Shown piece by piece: positions 46,185 to 54,769 of a DNA stretch of 64,000 nucleotides. The notes under the pieces were generated by a model. That model saw only the letters and a program-made list of their open reading frames with translations, searched no databases and was not told where the DNA came from. The stretch lies in NCBI RefSeq assembly GCF_034424375.1, contig NZ_CP139965.1:5828001-5892000 (forward strand), in the 5' to 3' direction. Source of the DNA: Paraburkholderia kururiensis. GTDB lineage: Bacteria > Pseudomonadota > Gammaproteobacteria > Burkholderiales > Burkholderiaceae. A program made the translations under genes and the position numbers. Each line of letters begins with the position of its first letter. Positions within the stretch are counted from its first letter, which is position 1.

Positions 46185-47330
46185 ATGAATCTGCTGAAAC
46201 GATACGCTGTGCCCGTTGCCTGCGCGATGACTGTCCTCACGATGGCGGCCTGCTCATCGACGAAAGACGAGCGCCGCGTGCCCACGCCGCTCACGGAATT
46301 CAAGCCCGTGCTCGAGGTGCAACAGGCGTGGAAGGCAAGCGTCGGCAAGGGCGGACGTTACCTCTTCTCGCCGGTTGCGGTGGGCGACGCGGTCTACGCC
46401 GCGGGCACGAATGGCTCGGTTGCCAAGTTCGACGCCAAGACCGGCAAGGAAGTGTGGCGCACCAAGCTGGATAGCGACCTGTCGGCCGGCGTAGGCAGTG
46501 ACGGCACGCTGACGGCCGTGGGCGCGCTGAAAGGTCAAGTCTATGTGCTCGGGGCGGACGGCAAGCTGCTCTGGAAGGCGACCGCGCCGGGCGAAATCAT
46601 TTCGCCGCCGCTCGTGGGCAACGGCTTCGTGGTCGTGCGTACCGTCGACGGTCAGATCACCGCGTTCAACGCCGAAACGGGCGAGCAGAAGTGGGTGTAT
46701 CGCAATCGCGCCGTGCCGCTCAACCTGCGCGTGTCGGCCGGCATGACGTTCGCGGGTAACGCCGCAGTACTGGCGGGCTTCCCGGGCGGCACGTTCGCGG
46801 CCATCAACCTGCAGACGGGCGACGCCTTCTGGGAAACGCCGGTTTCGTATCCGAAGGGCGTGACGGAAGTCGAACGAATCAACGACGTGACGGGCGCGCC
46901 GACGCTCGTGGGCGCAGCGACGTGTGCCGTGACGTTCCAGGGTCAGCTGGGCTGCTTCGATGCGAACTCCGGCCGCCCGATCTGGGAAAAGCCGTTCTCC
47001 AGCACGAGCGGTATCGCGCAGGACGACCGCGTGGTGGTGGGCGGCGACGACTGGTCGGTGGTGGACGCGTTCGACGCGTCGAGCGGCGCGCTGCTGTGGC
47101 GTAGCGACAAGCTCAAGAACCGCGATGTCAGCGTGCCGTACCTGCTCGGCCATGCGGCTGTGGTGGGCGACTACCAGGGGTATGTGCACTTCCTGTCGCG
47201 CGACGACGGCAGTCTGATCGCGCGCGTGAAGACCGACGGCAGCCCCATCACGGCGGCGCCGGTTCTCGCCGGCGACACGCTCGTCGTGCAGACGCACGAC
47301 GGCGACCTGTACGGGTTCCGTCCGCGCTGA
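46185..47330 (+). CDS. bamB: Outer membrane protein assembly factor BamB
   Basis: A 381-residue lipoprotein forming an eight-bladed beta-propeller in the BAM complex. The signal peptide MNLLKRYAVPVACAMTVLTMAAC ends in an MAAC lipobox. Repeating PQQ-like blade motifs (DAKTGKEVWRTKL, NAETGEQKWVYRN, NLQTGDAFWETPV, DANSGRPIWEKPF, DASSGALLWRSDK) are evenly spaced. The start at 46185 is preferred because it gives a normal lipoprotein signal; an ATG five codons upstream (46170) is also possible. It lies between the YfgM-like gene and der, as in E. coli. Confidence 0.94.
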   Translation: MNLLKRYAVPVACAMTVLTMAACSSTKDERRVPTPLTEFKPVLEVQQAWKASVGKGGRYLFSPVAVGDAVYAAGTNGSVAKFDAKTGKEVWRTKLDSDLSAGVGSDGTLTAVGALKGQVYVLGADGKLLWKATAPGEIISPPLVGNGFVVVRTVDGQITAFNAETGEQKWVYRNRAVPLNLRVSAGMTFAGNAAVLAGFPGGTFAAINLQTGDAFWETPVSYPKGVTEVERINDVTGAPTLVGAATCAVTFQGQLGCFDANSGRPIWEKPFSSTSGIAQDDRVVVGGDDWSVVDAFDASSGALLWRSDKLKNRDVSVPYLLGHAAVVGDYQGYVHFLSRDDGSLIARVKTDGSPITAAPVLAGDTLVVQTHDGDLYGFRPR

Positions 47331-47499
47331 TTCCTGGGTCCTATGCCTTGCGGCCGCCCGCAAGACACGTCTCTCCTCGTTGAGCCGCAGGCCGGTGAGG
47401 GCTGGCTTGGAAAGAGGGGCGAACAGTATCGAAAGGACGGTCGCGCGTCGCCCCTTGGCGCCCCGACGTAAGCGGCGGCTTGCCGAAATGCGAACATGC

Positions 47500-47531
47500 G
47501 GGCCGGTATCATGCCGGCCCGACCTGTTTTT
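47500..47531 (+). terminator. Possible weak terminator after bamB
   Basis: Seven base pairs (GGGCCGG with CCGGCCC) around a seven-base loop, with TTTTT starting about six bases after the stem. The gap between stem and T run weakens the case. Confidence 0.35.
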
Positions 47532-47598
47532 CGTACCGCGCTATCGGCGCCGTGCGGGCAATGCCCGATCGCGCCCGGATCGTGATAATTTGCATCAA

Positions 47599-47618
47599 GC
47601 GCAGCCGCGCGGCTGCGC
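47599..47618. repeat. Perfect 20-base palindrome upstream of der
   Basis: GCGCAGCCGCGCGGCTGCGC is identical to its own reverse complement. It lies 62 bases before the der start. It could form a stable 8-pair stem in RNA or serve as a protein-binding site. Confidence 0.6.
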
Positions 47619-47679
47619 AGCGTGACCTTGCCGTGCCGGCTCGGCGGCCGGTGCAGCGCTTCACCGTGAACGACATCAG

Positions 47680-49017
47680 ATGAAACCCGTAATCGCCCTC
47701 GTTGGGCGCCCCAATGTGGGGAAATCCACCCTGTTCAACCGGCTTACGCGTTCGCGCGACGCGCTCGTCGCGGACCTGCCGGGTCTCACGCGCGACCGCC
47801 ACTACGGCGAGGGGCGGGCGGGCGATCGACCCTATCTCGTCGTGGACACGGGCGGCTTCGAGCCGGTCGCGAAGGACGGCATCCTCCACGAGATGGCCCG
47901 GCAAACGCGCCAGGCGGTGGAAGAGGCCGACGTCGTCGTGTTCATCGTGGACGGCCGCAACGGTCTCGCGCCCCAGGACAAGAACATCGCGGACTATCTG
48001 CGCAAGACCGGGCGGCCGATCTTCCTCGTCATCAACAAGGCCGAGGGCATGAAGTACAGCGCGGTAGCCGCTGACTTCTACGAACTGGGTCTCGGCGACC
48101 CGCGCGCCATCTCCGCGGCGCATGGCGACGGCGTCACGGAAATGATCAATGAGGCGCTCGCCGTCGCGTACGCCGGGTACCCCGAAGAGACCGAAGAGGA
48201 GAAGGAAGCGCACGGCGTGAAGATCGCGATCGTCGGGCGTCCGAATGTGGGCAAGTCCACGCTCGTCAACACGCTGATCGGCGAAGACCGCGTGATTGCG
48301 TTCGACATGCCGGGCACCACGCGCGATTCGATTTATGTCGACTTCGAGCGGCAGGGCAAGCAGTACACGCTCATCGATACCGCTGGCCTGCGCCGTCGCG
48401 GCAAGGTGTTCGAGGCCATCGAAAAGTTTTCGGTGGTGAAGACACTGCAGTCCATCGCCGACGCCAACGTCGTGATCCTGCTGCTCGACGCGCGCCAGGA
48501 CATCTCCGACCAGGACGCGCACATCGCGGGCTTCGTCGTGGAGCAGGGCCGTGCGCTCGTGGTGGGCGTGAACAAGTGGGATGGGCTCGACGAGCATGTG
48601 CGAGAGCGTACGAAGCACACCTTGCAGCGCAAGCTAAAATTTCTCGAGTTCGCGAAATTTCACTTCATTTCGGCTACCGAGAATTTCGGCATCGGCGCAT
48701 TAATGCGTTCGGTGGATGCAGCCTATGCCGCCGCGATGTCGAAGCTGCCCACGCCGAAACTCACGCGCGCGCTCATCGACGCCGTGGAGTTCCAGCAGCC
48801 GCGCCGACGCGGCCCGGTGCGTCCGAAGCTGCGCTACGCGCACCAGGGGGGGCAGAACCCGCCCATCATCGTAATTCACGGCAATGCGCTGGACGCGGTC
48901 ACCGACACGTACAAGCGTTACCTCGAAAATCGCTTCCGGGAAACTTTCGCGCTTACCGGGACTCCATTGCGCATAGAGTTCCGCTCGTCCAGGAACCCGT
49001 ACGCCGACAAAGGCTGA
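47680..49017 (+). CDS. der: Ribosome biogenesis GTPase Der (EngA)
   Basis: A 445-residue GTPase with two consecutive G domains and a C-terminal KH-like domain, needed for 50S subunit maturation. G1 motifs are GRPNVGKSTLFN near residue 8 and GRPNVGKSTLVN near 185; each is followed by a G3 motif (DTGGFEP, DTAGLRR) and a G4 NKxD-type motif (NKAEG, NKWDG). The KH-like domain is at about residues 360-445. The first G4 reads NKAEG rather than NKxD, a common Der variant. It opens the second half of a run that joins der to hfq-hflX-hflKC. Confidence 0.96.
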   Translation: MKPVIALVGRPNVGKSTLFNRLTRSRDALVADLPGLTRDRHYGEGRAGDRPYLVVDTGGFEPVAKDGILHEMARQTRQAVEEADVVVFIVDGRNGLAPQDKNIADYLRKTGRPIFLVINKAEGMKYSAVAADFYELGLGDPRAISAAHGDGVTEMINEALAVAYAGYPEETEEEKEAHGVKIAIVGRPNVGKSTLVNTLIGEDRVIAFDMPGTTRDSIYVDFERQGKQYTLIDTAGLRRRGKVFEAIEKFSVVKTLQSIADANVVILLLDARQDISDQDAHIAGFVVEQGRALVVGVNKWDGLDEHVRERTKHTLQRKLKFLEFAKFHFISATENFGIGALMRSVDAAYAAAMSKLPTPKLTRALIDAVEFQQPRRRGPVRPKLRYAHQGGQNPPIIVIHGNALDAVTDTYKRYLENRFRETFALTGTPLRIEFRSSRNPYADKG

Positions 49018-49078
49018 GACCCATGTGTGGCACGGGTTTGGCCGGATGGCCAGGACTCGCGCCGAAACGAAAATCGGC

Positions 49079-49084
49079 TATAGT
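49079..49084 (+). promoter_or_regulatory. Candidate -10 of hfq
   Basis: TATAGT, 74 bases before the hfq start and 62 bases after the der stop, in a comparatively AT-rich leader. The -35 region (17 bases upstream) is not convincing. Confidence 0.35.
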
Positions 49085-49157
49085 GTAGCGATTGGCGGCG
49101 AATTTCTTTTTCTTCGCCGACAATCTGGACAACCTGCAAAAAAATACGGAGTTTGCT

Positions 49158-49394
49158 ATGAGCAACAAAGGGCAATTGTTACAAGACCCGTTTTTGAACG
49201 CACTGCGTAAAGAGCATGTGCCGGTTTCGATCTATCTCGTCAACGGCATCAAGCTTCAAGGGAACATCGAATCGTTCGACCAGTACGTTGTGTTGCTCCG
49301 GAACACGGTGACCCAGATGGTGTACAAGCATGCCATCTCGACGGTCGTGCCTGCACGCCCCGTGAATTTCCACCCGGATACCGAATCCACCTGA
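49158..49394 (+). CDS. hfq: RNA chaperone Hfq
   Basis: A 78-residue hexameric Sm-like protein that pairs small RNAs with mRNAs. The Sm1 motif is PFLNALRKEHVPVSIYLVNGIKLQG with the Arg-rich rim, and the Sm2 motif is YKHAISTVVP. Length is short, with only a brief C-terminal tail as is usual in Burkholderia. The start at 49158 (MSNKGQLLQDPFLN) was chosen over the upstream frame. hflX begins 58 bases after the stop, and the hfq-hflX-hflK-hflC order is well conserved. Confidence 0.97.
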   Translation: MSNKGQLLQDPFLNALRKEHVPVSIYLVNGIKLQGNIESFDQYVVLLRNTVTQMVYKHAISTVVPARPVNFHPDTEST

Positions 49395-49452
49395 TCCCCG
49401 TCACGGCCGGCGCAACGTCGCCAGTCGGCGACACGAACCGGCCGTTTCCATT

Positions 49453-50688
49453 TTGACATCCTCCAATTTGATCAACGCAGCGCTCGTCGGCATCGACTTC
49501 GGCAAGATCGATTTCGAAGCCAGCCTCGAAGAACTCAGTCTGCTCGCGCAAAGCGCGGGCGCCCATCCCGCCGTCACACTCACCGGTCGCCGCTCCAGCC
49601 CTGATGCCGCCATGTTCGTCGGCAGCGGAAAGGCGGAAGAACTGCGTCTCGCGTGCGAGGCGAACGACGTCGAAATCGTCATCTTCAACCACGCACTCGC
49701 GCCCGCGCAGCAGCGCAATCTGGAGCGAACGCTTAACCGGCGTGTCGTGGACCGCACGAGCCTCATTCTCGATATCTTTGCGCAGCGCGCCCGCAGCCAC
49801 GAAGGCAAGTTGCAGGTCGAACTCGCGCAATTGCAGTATCTGTCTACGCGGCTCATCCGCGCGTGGACCCACCTCGAACGCCAGAAGGGCGGTATCGGTC
49901 TGCGCGGTCCTGGTGAAACGCAGCTCGAAACGGACCGCCGCCTCATCGGCGAGCGCATCAAGATGTTGCAGTCGCGTCTTGCGAAGCTGCGCCGCCAGCA
50001 CGGTACGCAGCGTCGGCAGCGCGAGCGCAACCGCACCATGTCGGTATCGCTCGTGGGCTACACGAACGCGGGCAAGTCGACATTGTTCAATGCGCTGACG
50101 AAGGCGCAGGCCTACGCGGCAAACCAGCTCTTCGCTACGCTCGATACCACGTCGCGCCGTGTCTATCTGGGCGACGGGGTGGGACAGGTGGTGGTTTCCG
50201 ACACGGTGGGGTTCATCCGCGAACTGCCTCACCAGCTCGTGGCGGCGTTTCGCGCCACGCTCGAAGAAACGGTTCACGCCGACTTGCTGCTTCACGTCGT
50301 CGATGCGTCGAGCGCCGTGCGGCTCGACCAGATCGAGCAGGTGAACGGCGTGTTGCACGACATCGGTGCGGACTCCATCCGCCAGGTGCTCGTGTTCAAC
50401 AAGATCGACGCCGTGCCGGAGCTGGCGGCCCGCGGCAGCGCGGTCGAGCGCGATGAGTATGGTAATATTTCGCGCGTCTTTTTGAGCGCGCGCACGGGCC
50501 AGGGGCTCGATGCACTGCGCGCCGCCATCGCCGAAATCGCTACTGCCGAATATCTTTCGGACGAGGTGCGTGACGTACACGATGTACGTGGCGTACACGA
50601 CGTGCGTAACGGGCCAGATGAGGGGCCGCAAGACGGGTGGCCGGCGACACCGTACGATTCCCGCAAGGTCCCGGAACACGGGCACTGA
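49453..50688 (+). CDS. hflX: Ribosome-associated GTPase HflX
   Basis: A 411-residue GTPase that splits stalled or heat-stressed ribosomes. An N-terminal subdomain is followed by the GTP domain: G1 GYTNAGKSTLFNAL near residue 201, G3 DTVGFIR near 252, and G4 NKIDAVP near 317. It starts with TTG (MTSSNLINAALVG). The last roughly 40 residues are an unusual extension with two VHDVR repeats, encoded by an 18-base tandem repeat (50575-50607). It follows hfq by 58 bases and precedes hflK. Confidence 0.93.
   Translation: MTSSNLINAALVGIDFGKIDFEASLEELSLLAQSAGAHPAVTLTGRRSSPDAAMFVGSGKAEELRLACEANDVEIVIFNHALAPAQQRNLERTLNRRVVDRTSLILDIFAQRARSHEGKLQVELAQLQYLSTRLIRAWTHLERQKGGIGLRGPGETQLETDRRLIGERIKMLQSRLAKLRRQHGTQRRQRERNRTMSVSLVGYTNAGKSTLFNALTKAQAYAANQLFATLDTTSRRVYLGDGVGQVVVSDTVGFIRELPHQLVAAFRATLEETVHADLLLHVVDASSAVRLDQIEQVNGVLHDIGADSIRQVLVFNKIDAVPELAARGSAVERDEYGNISRVFLSARTGQGLDALRAAIAEIATAEYLSDEVRDVHDVRGVHDVRNGPDEGPQDGWPATPYDSRKVPEHGH
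50575..50607 (+). repeat. Short tandem repeat in the hflX C-terminus
   Basis: Two copies of a 15-base unit (GTACACGATGTACGT and GTACACGACGTGCGT) at 50575-50589 and 50593-50607, with an 18-base period. They encode VHDVR twice, adding a variable tail to HflX. Confidence 0.7.
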
Positions 50689-50748
50689 CCCGCTCCCCTC
50701 CGCATGAACATGCAACGACCCGCTGTCTACACTGGCGAACGAACACAG

Positions 50749-52119
50749 GTGAACGATTACAAGAAGCGGATTGGCTGGCTGCGATCACATGGCATCTTTT
50801 CGCTGAACGACCCCCGGTGGGGACGCGGCGAGGGCAATGGCGGCGGTCAGCGTTCGGACGAATCGCGCCGTCCGCAAAACGGCAAGAATGGCGGTGACGG
50901 CCCTCCCGATCTCGACGAAATGTGGCGCGATTTCAACCGGCGTCTGTCGGGGCTTTTCGGGCGCAAGGGACCGGGGCTCGGCGAGCGTCGGCCCGACAAC
51001 GGTCGCGGCGCGCGCATCGGCGTAGGCATCGTCATCGGCGTGTTGCTGGCGGTGTACCTCGGCAGCGGCGTGTTCGTCGTCCAGGAAGGGCAGGCCGCGG
51101 TGGTGCTCCAGTTCGGCCAGTATCGCTACACGGCCCAGCAGGGTGTGCACTGGCGCCTTCCGTATCCGTTCGAAGCGCACGAGATCGTCAACGTGGGGCA
51201 GATCCGTTCGGTCGAGATCGGCCGTAGCAACGTGGTGCGTCAAGCCAACGTCAAGGACGCGTCCATGCTCACCCACGACGGCGATATCCTGGACGTGCGC
51301 TTCGTCGTGCAGTATCAGATTCGCCAACCCACCGAATATCTCTTCCAGAGCGCCGATCCCGATCTGAGCGTGACGCAGGCGGCGCAGGCCGCCGTGCGCG
51401 AAATCGTCGGTGCACGCAGTACCAGTGACGTGCTCTATCAGGACCGCGAAGCGATCCGCCAGCAGTTGACCGATGCCATCCAGCGTTCGCTGGATGCGTA
51501 CAAGACCGGTCTCGCGGTGGTGGGCGTGACGATCCAGGGCGTTCAGCCGCCTGAGCAGGTGCAGTCGGCATTCGATGACGCCGCGAAGGCCCGTCAGGAC
51601 CGCGAGCGCGCGAAGCGCGACGCGAAGGCCTACGCGGACCAGTTGCTGCCACGCGCCCAGGCCGACGCCGCACGTATGATCGACGATGCCAAGGCCTACA
51701 GCGACCGCGTGGTCGCCGAAGCGCAAGGCGACGCCGACCGCTTCACGCAGGTGTACGAGCAGTACGCGAAAGCGCCTGCGGTGATTCGCGAACGTCTGTA
51801 TCTGGACACCATGCAGCACATCTACTCGAATACGACGAAGGTGTTTGTCGACAGCAAGTCGGGCAACAACGTGATCTATTTGCCGCTCGACAAGATCGTC
51901 GACGAAACGCGTCGCCGGGCGGCTGAAGCCGCGTCGGCGTCGTCCGCTGCTGCGGCGATGCAGGCCGTTCCAGCGCCTGCTGCGCCCGCCGCATCGGCTG
52001 CTTCGGCCGCCTCCGCGCCGGCACCGGCGAGCGCCGCCAATCCGGCGGCCGCGTCGGACGACGCGCTGCGCTCGCGCGACGCGTTCCGCAGTCGCGGTCG
52101 CGAAGACGACCTGCAGTAA
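50749..52119 (+). CDS. hflK: FtsH protease modulator HflK
   Basis: A 456-residue SPFH-domain membrane protein that with HflC forms a large cage around FtsH and modulates degradation of membrane proteins. A Gly/Asn-rich N-terminal stretch (residues about 20-85), a transmembrane helix (about 90-112, IGVGIVIGVLLAVYLGSGVFVV) and the SPFH/Band-7 domain (about 115-310) are clear. A coiled-coil and an Ala/Pro/Ser-rich tail (about 400-445) complete it. The start chosen is GTG at 50749 (MNDYKKR), because relatives begin like this; an ATG at 50704 would add 15 residues (MNMQRPAVYTGERTQ). No clear ribosome-binding site decides between them. hflC follows by 11 bases. Confidence 0.88.
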   Translation: MNDYKKRIGWLRSHGIFSLNDPRWGRGEGNGGGQRSDESRRPQNGKNGGDGPPDLDEMWRDFNRRLSGLFGRKGPGLGERRPDNGRGARIGVGIVIGVLLAVYLGSGVFVVQEGQAAVVLQFGQYRYTAQQGVHWRLPYPFEAHEIVNVGQIRSVEIGRSNVVRQANVKDASMLTHDGDILDVRFVVQYQIRQPTEYLFQSADPDLSVTQAAQAAVREIVGARSTSDVLYQDREAIRQQLTDAIQRSLDAYKTGLAVVGVTIQGVQPPEQVQSAFDDAAKARQDRERAKRDAKAYADQLLPRAQADAARMIDDAKAYSDRVVAEAQGDADRFTQVYEQYAKAPAVIRERLYLDTMQHIYSNTTKVFVDSKSGNNVIYLPLDKIVDETRRRAAEAASASSAAAAMQAVPAPAAPAASAASAASAPAPASAANPAAASDDALRSRDAFRSRGREDDLQ

Positions 52120-52130
52120 GGAGCGCCCAC

Positions 52131-53033
52131 ATGAACCGAATCATTGCGCTCGTCATCGCTATCGTCGTCGTGTTGCTCGTGGCGTCGTCCACGGTGTTCG
52201 TGGTCGATCCGCGCCATGTGGTCGTGGTCTCGGGCCGCAGCGGCGGTGCGCCGGCCGTTGTCGGCGCGGGGCTGCACGTCAAGCTGCCGCCTCCGTTGCA
52301 GACGGCGACGTGGATCGATACCCGCGTGCGCAGCTTCGACGCGCCCGACGCCGACAAGTACACGACGTCGGACAAGACGGATCTCCTCGTGAACCCCGTC
52401 ATCAAATATCGCGTGAACGAACCGCTGAAGCTGTTCGCCGCGACGAAGGGCGACACGCAGACGCTCACGGACCGCCTCGCTTCGCTGTCGCGCGACGTGC
52501 TTGGCGACGCGTTCTCGAAATACACGTTGACCGACGCGCTCGCGAAGCAGCAGGACATCGCGGCCGCCGCGCGCGACGAATTGCAGAAGGCGGCCGCGCC
52601 GCTGGGCGTCGATGTGCTCGACGTCACGCTGACGCGCGTCGACTTTCCCGCCGCGATGGCCGATACCGTCTACAAGCGCATGATCGCGGCGCGCGAGCAG
52701 CAGGCGAGCGACGAACGCGCGCAGGGCGCATCGGAGGCCGAACAGATCAAGGCCGACGCCGAACGTCAGCAGCAGGCGGTCGTGGCCAACGCGTATCGCG
52801 AGGCGCAGTCGATCAAGGGCGAGGGTGACGGCAAGGCCGCGGCGATCGCCGCGCAGGCATTCAGCCGCGACCCGCAGTTCTATCAGTTCTATCAGAGCAT
52901 GCAGGCCTACCGTGCGAGCTTCAAGCCGAACGACGTCGTGGTCGTCGATTCGTCGAGCGAGTTCTTCCGCTTCATGCGCGGACCTGGTGGTACCGGCTCT
53001 TCGGATACACCCGCGCCCTCGCGCAAACACTAA
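52131..53033 (+). CDS. hflC: FtsH protease modulator HflC
   Basis: A 300-residue partner of HflK. A single N-terminal transmembrane helix (residues about 5-25, IALVIAIVVVLLVASSTVFVV) is followed by the SPFH domain; the C-terminal part contains a coiled coil (residues about 180-260) rich in Gln/Ala/Glu (REQQASDERAQGASEAEQI). AAGGAG-type spacing exists just upstream (TAAGGAGCG). It is 11 bases after hflK and 35 before the DUF2065 gene, which fits one operon with hfq. Confidence 0.93.
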   Translation: MNRIIALVIAIVVVLLVASSTVFVVDPRHVVVVSGRSGGAPAVVGAGLHVKLPPPLQTATWIDTRVRSFDAPDADKYTTSDKTDLLVNPVIKYRVNEPLKLFAATKGDTQTLTDRLASLSRDVLGDAFSKYTLTDALAKQQDIAAAARDELQKAAAPLGVDVLDVTLTRVDFPAAMADTVYKRMIAAREQQASDERAQGASEAEQIKADAERQQQAVVANAYREAQSIKGEGDGKAAAIAAQAFSRDPQFYQFYQSMQAYRASFKPNDVVVVDSSSEFFRFMRGPGGTGSSDTPAPSRKH

Positions 53034-53068
53034 CAACCGCCGCGCATTGCACGCGGCGCCTTGCCCCC

Positions 53069-53260
53069 ATGGACATAGCCGGCTCGTTATTGCTCGCGAT
53101 CGCCCTCATGCTGATCATCGAGGGCATGTTTCCGTTCGTGTTCCCGTCGGCATGGCGCGACACGTTTCGTAGAATAGCGGAGCGTCCGGTGCATCACATT
53201 CGCATCGGCGGCCTGATCGTGATGGGGCTGGGGCTCGTGTTGCTGCTGATCGCCACGTAG
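53069..53260 (+). CDS. DUF2065 small membrane protein
   Basis: A 63-residue protein with two transmembrane helices (about 4-23 and 42-62), belonging to the DUF2065 family (E. coli YjeT). MDIAGSLLLAIALMLIIEG and the central WRDTFRRIAE segment are the family hallmarks. Function is not known. In E. coli the same family member lies between hflC and purA; here it is followed by hisZ, then purA, so the conserved gene order holds. Confidence 0.88.
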   Translation: MDIAGSLLLAIALMLIIEGMFPFVFPSAWRDTFRRIAERPVHHIRIGGLIVMGLGLVLLLIAT

Positions 53261-53411
53261 GCGGTGCGGCAGGCGGAGCGAACGCCCAAGGCGCGTCCAA
53301 CGCATGCGATATGCGCTGCGATGCCGCCGGGGTGCCGGAGTGCGGCAGTTGCATCGCGCTCACGTTTCAGCGGTGCGCAAGCGCCGTTTTCAATGTCGTA
53401 GGACTCAACCG

Positions 53412-54563
53412 ATGTCGACCTGGTTACTTCCCGAGAATATCGCCGACGTGCTGCCTGCCGAGGCGCGCAAGATCGAAGAGTTGCGGCGCCGTTTGCTGGA
53501 CCGCTTCCGCTCGTACGGCTACGAGATGGTCATGCCGCCGCTGCTCGAATATATCGAGTCGCTTCTCACGGGCGGCGGCAGCGATCTGAATCTGCGCACG
53601 TTCAAGCTTGTCGACCAGCTATCGGGCCGCACGCTGGGCCTGCGAGCCGACATGACGCCGCAGGTGGCGCGCATCGACGCTCATTTGCTCAACCGCCAGG
53701 GTGTGACGCGGCTGTGCTACGCGGGCAACGTGCTGCATACGCGCCCGCGCGGGCTGCATGCCACACGCGAGCAGATCCAGATCGGTGCGGAAATCTACGG
53801 TCATGGCGGACTCGAAGCCGACGTCGAGATCCAGCAGTTGATGCTGGATGCCCTGCGTCTGGCGGGTCTTGCGAAAGTGCGGCTCGACCTCTGCCACGCC
53901 GGCGTGCTGGCCGCGTTGATGGACGGTCAGCCGGCCGTGGCGATACTGGGCGAGACTTTGTATGAAGCGCTTGCGGGCAAAGACGTGCCGCGACTTGTGG
54001 AACTCACAGCGTCACTCGAACCTGTGACGCGCGACGCGCTGCGTGCGCTGCCCATGCTGTACGGCGACGCATCGGTGCTCGCCGAAGCCCGCGCGCGGTT
54101 GCCGCAGCGACCCGAGATCGGGCGTGCGCTCGACGACCTCGAATACCTCGCGGGTCAGGTCGAAGGCGCCGAAGTCATGATCGACCTCGCCGATCTGCGC
54201 GGCTACGCGTATCACAGCGGCGTGATGTTCTCCGCGTATGTCGACGGTGTGCCGAATGCGGTGGCGCGCGGTGGTCGCTACGATCAGATCGGCCAGGCCT
54301 ACGGGCGTGCCCGCGCCGCAACGGGCTTTTCGCTCGATCTGCGCGAAGTGGCGCGCGTGTCGCCCGTGGAAGCGCGCAGCAGTGCGATTCTTGCGCCGTG
54401 GCAGCACGGCGATGCGCTGCGGGCCAGCGTGGCCGCGCTGCGCGATGCGGGCGAAGTCGTGATCCAGGCGCTCCCCGGACACGAGCACGATCTCGACGAG
54501 TTCGCTTGCGACCGCGTGTTGGTCGAGCGCAACGGCGCATGGGTCGTTGAAGCACGACCCTGA
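53412..54563 (+). CDS. hisZ: ATP phosphoribosyltransferase regulatory subunit HisZ
   Basis: A 383-residue paralogue of histidyl-tRNA synthetase that lacks the anticodon domain and serves as the regulatory subunit for the short HisG, the first enzyme of histidine biosynthesis. Class-II-like core segments are seen: GLRADMTPQVARIDAH, CYAGNVLHTRPRGLHATREQIQIGAE and YHSGVMFSAYVDG. The C-terminus ends with LPGHEHDLDEFACDRVLVE. It has no HisRS tRNA-binding domain. It is placed between DUF2065 and purA, away from the other his genes, which is typical for this family in betaproteobacteria. Confidence 0.93.
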   Translation: MSTWLLPENIADVLPAEARKIEELRRRLLDRFRSYGYEMVMPPLLEYIESLLTGGGSDLNLRTFKLVDQLSGRTLGLRADMTPQVARIDAHLLNRQGVTRLCYAGNVLHTRPRGLHATREQIQIGAEIYGHGGLEADVEIQQLMLDALRLAGLAKVRLDLCHAGVLAALMDGQPAVAILGETLYEALAGKDVPRLVELTASLEPVTRDALRALPMLYGDASVLAEARARLPQRPEIGRALDDLEYLAGQVEGAEVMIDLADLRGYAYHSGVMFSAYVDGVPNAVARGGRYDQIGQAYGRARAATGFSLDLREVARVSPVEARSSAILAPWQHGDALRASVAALRDAGEVVIQALPGHEHDLDEFACDRVLVERNGAWVVEARP

Positions 54564-54737
54564 AGCACGACTCCGGGCGTTGTCTTCGCGGCCGGTGAAT
54601 GCAGCCGGTCGACGCGGCGCGGGATGCGTTCCATGCGCATCGAAGCAGGCTCTCCGTTAGACGAGCCGACCGCGCCATATCGTTGAGCGCAAAAGGAAAA
54701 TTCGGGAAAAAACTCGGAACCCTGCGCGAACCCAGGT

Positions 54738-54743
54738 AAAATA
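54738..54743 (+). promoter_or_regulatory. Candidate -10 before purA
   Basis: TAAAAT, 32 bases before the purA start, preceded by GG. The upstream region (54564-54737) contains no clear -35. Confidence 0.3.
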
Positions 54744-54769
54744 CGTTTTTAACCAGCTTACGAAACACC

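Larger units (their letters stand above)
47331..47679. other. Non-coding interval before der, with hairpins
   Basis: A 349-base gap between bamB and der. It contains a CTTGCGG/CCGCAAG stem (47347-47364) without a T run, a GGGCCGG/CCGGCCC stem (47500-47520) followed ten bases later by five T residues, and a 20-base perfect palindrome at 47599-47618. The short open frames in it look non-coding. A separate promoter for der is likely within it. Confidence 0.5.

Noticed and set aside
54548..54571. Two copies of TGAAGCACGAC 13 bases apart at the end of hisZ
   Set aside because: Too short and unsupported by structure; probably a chance duplication at the gene end.
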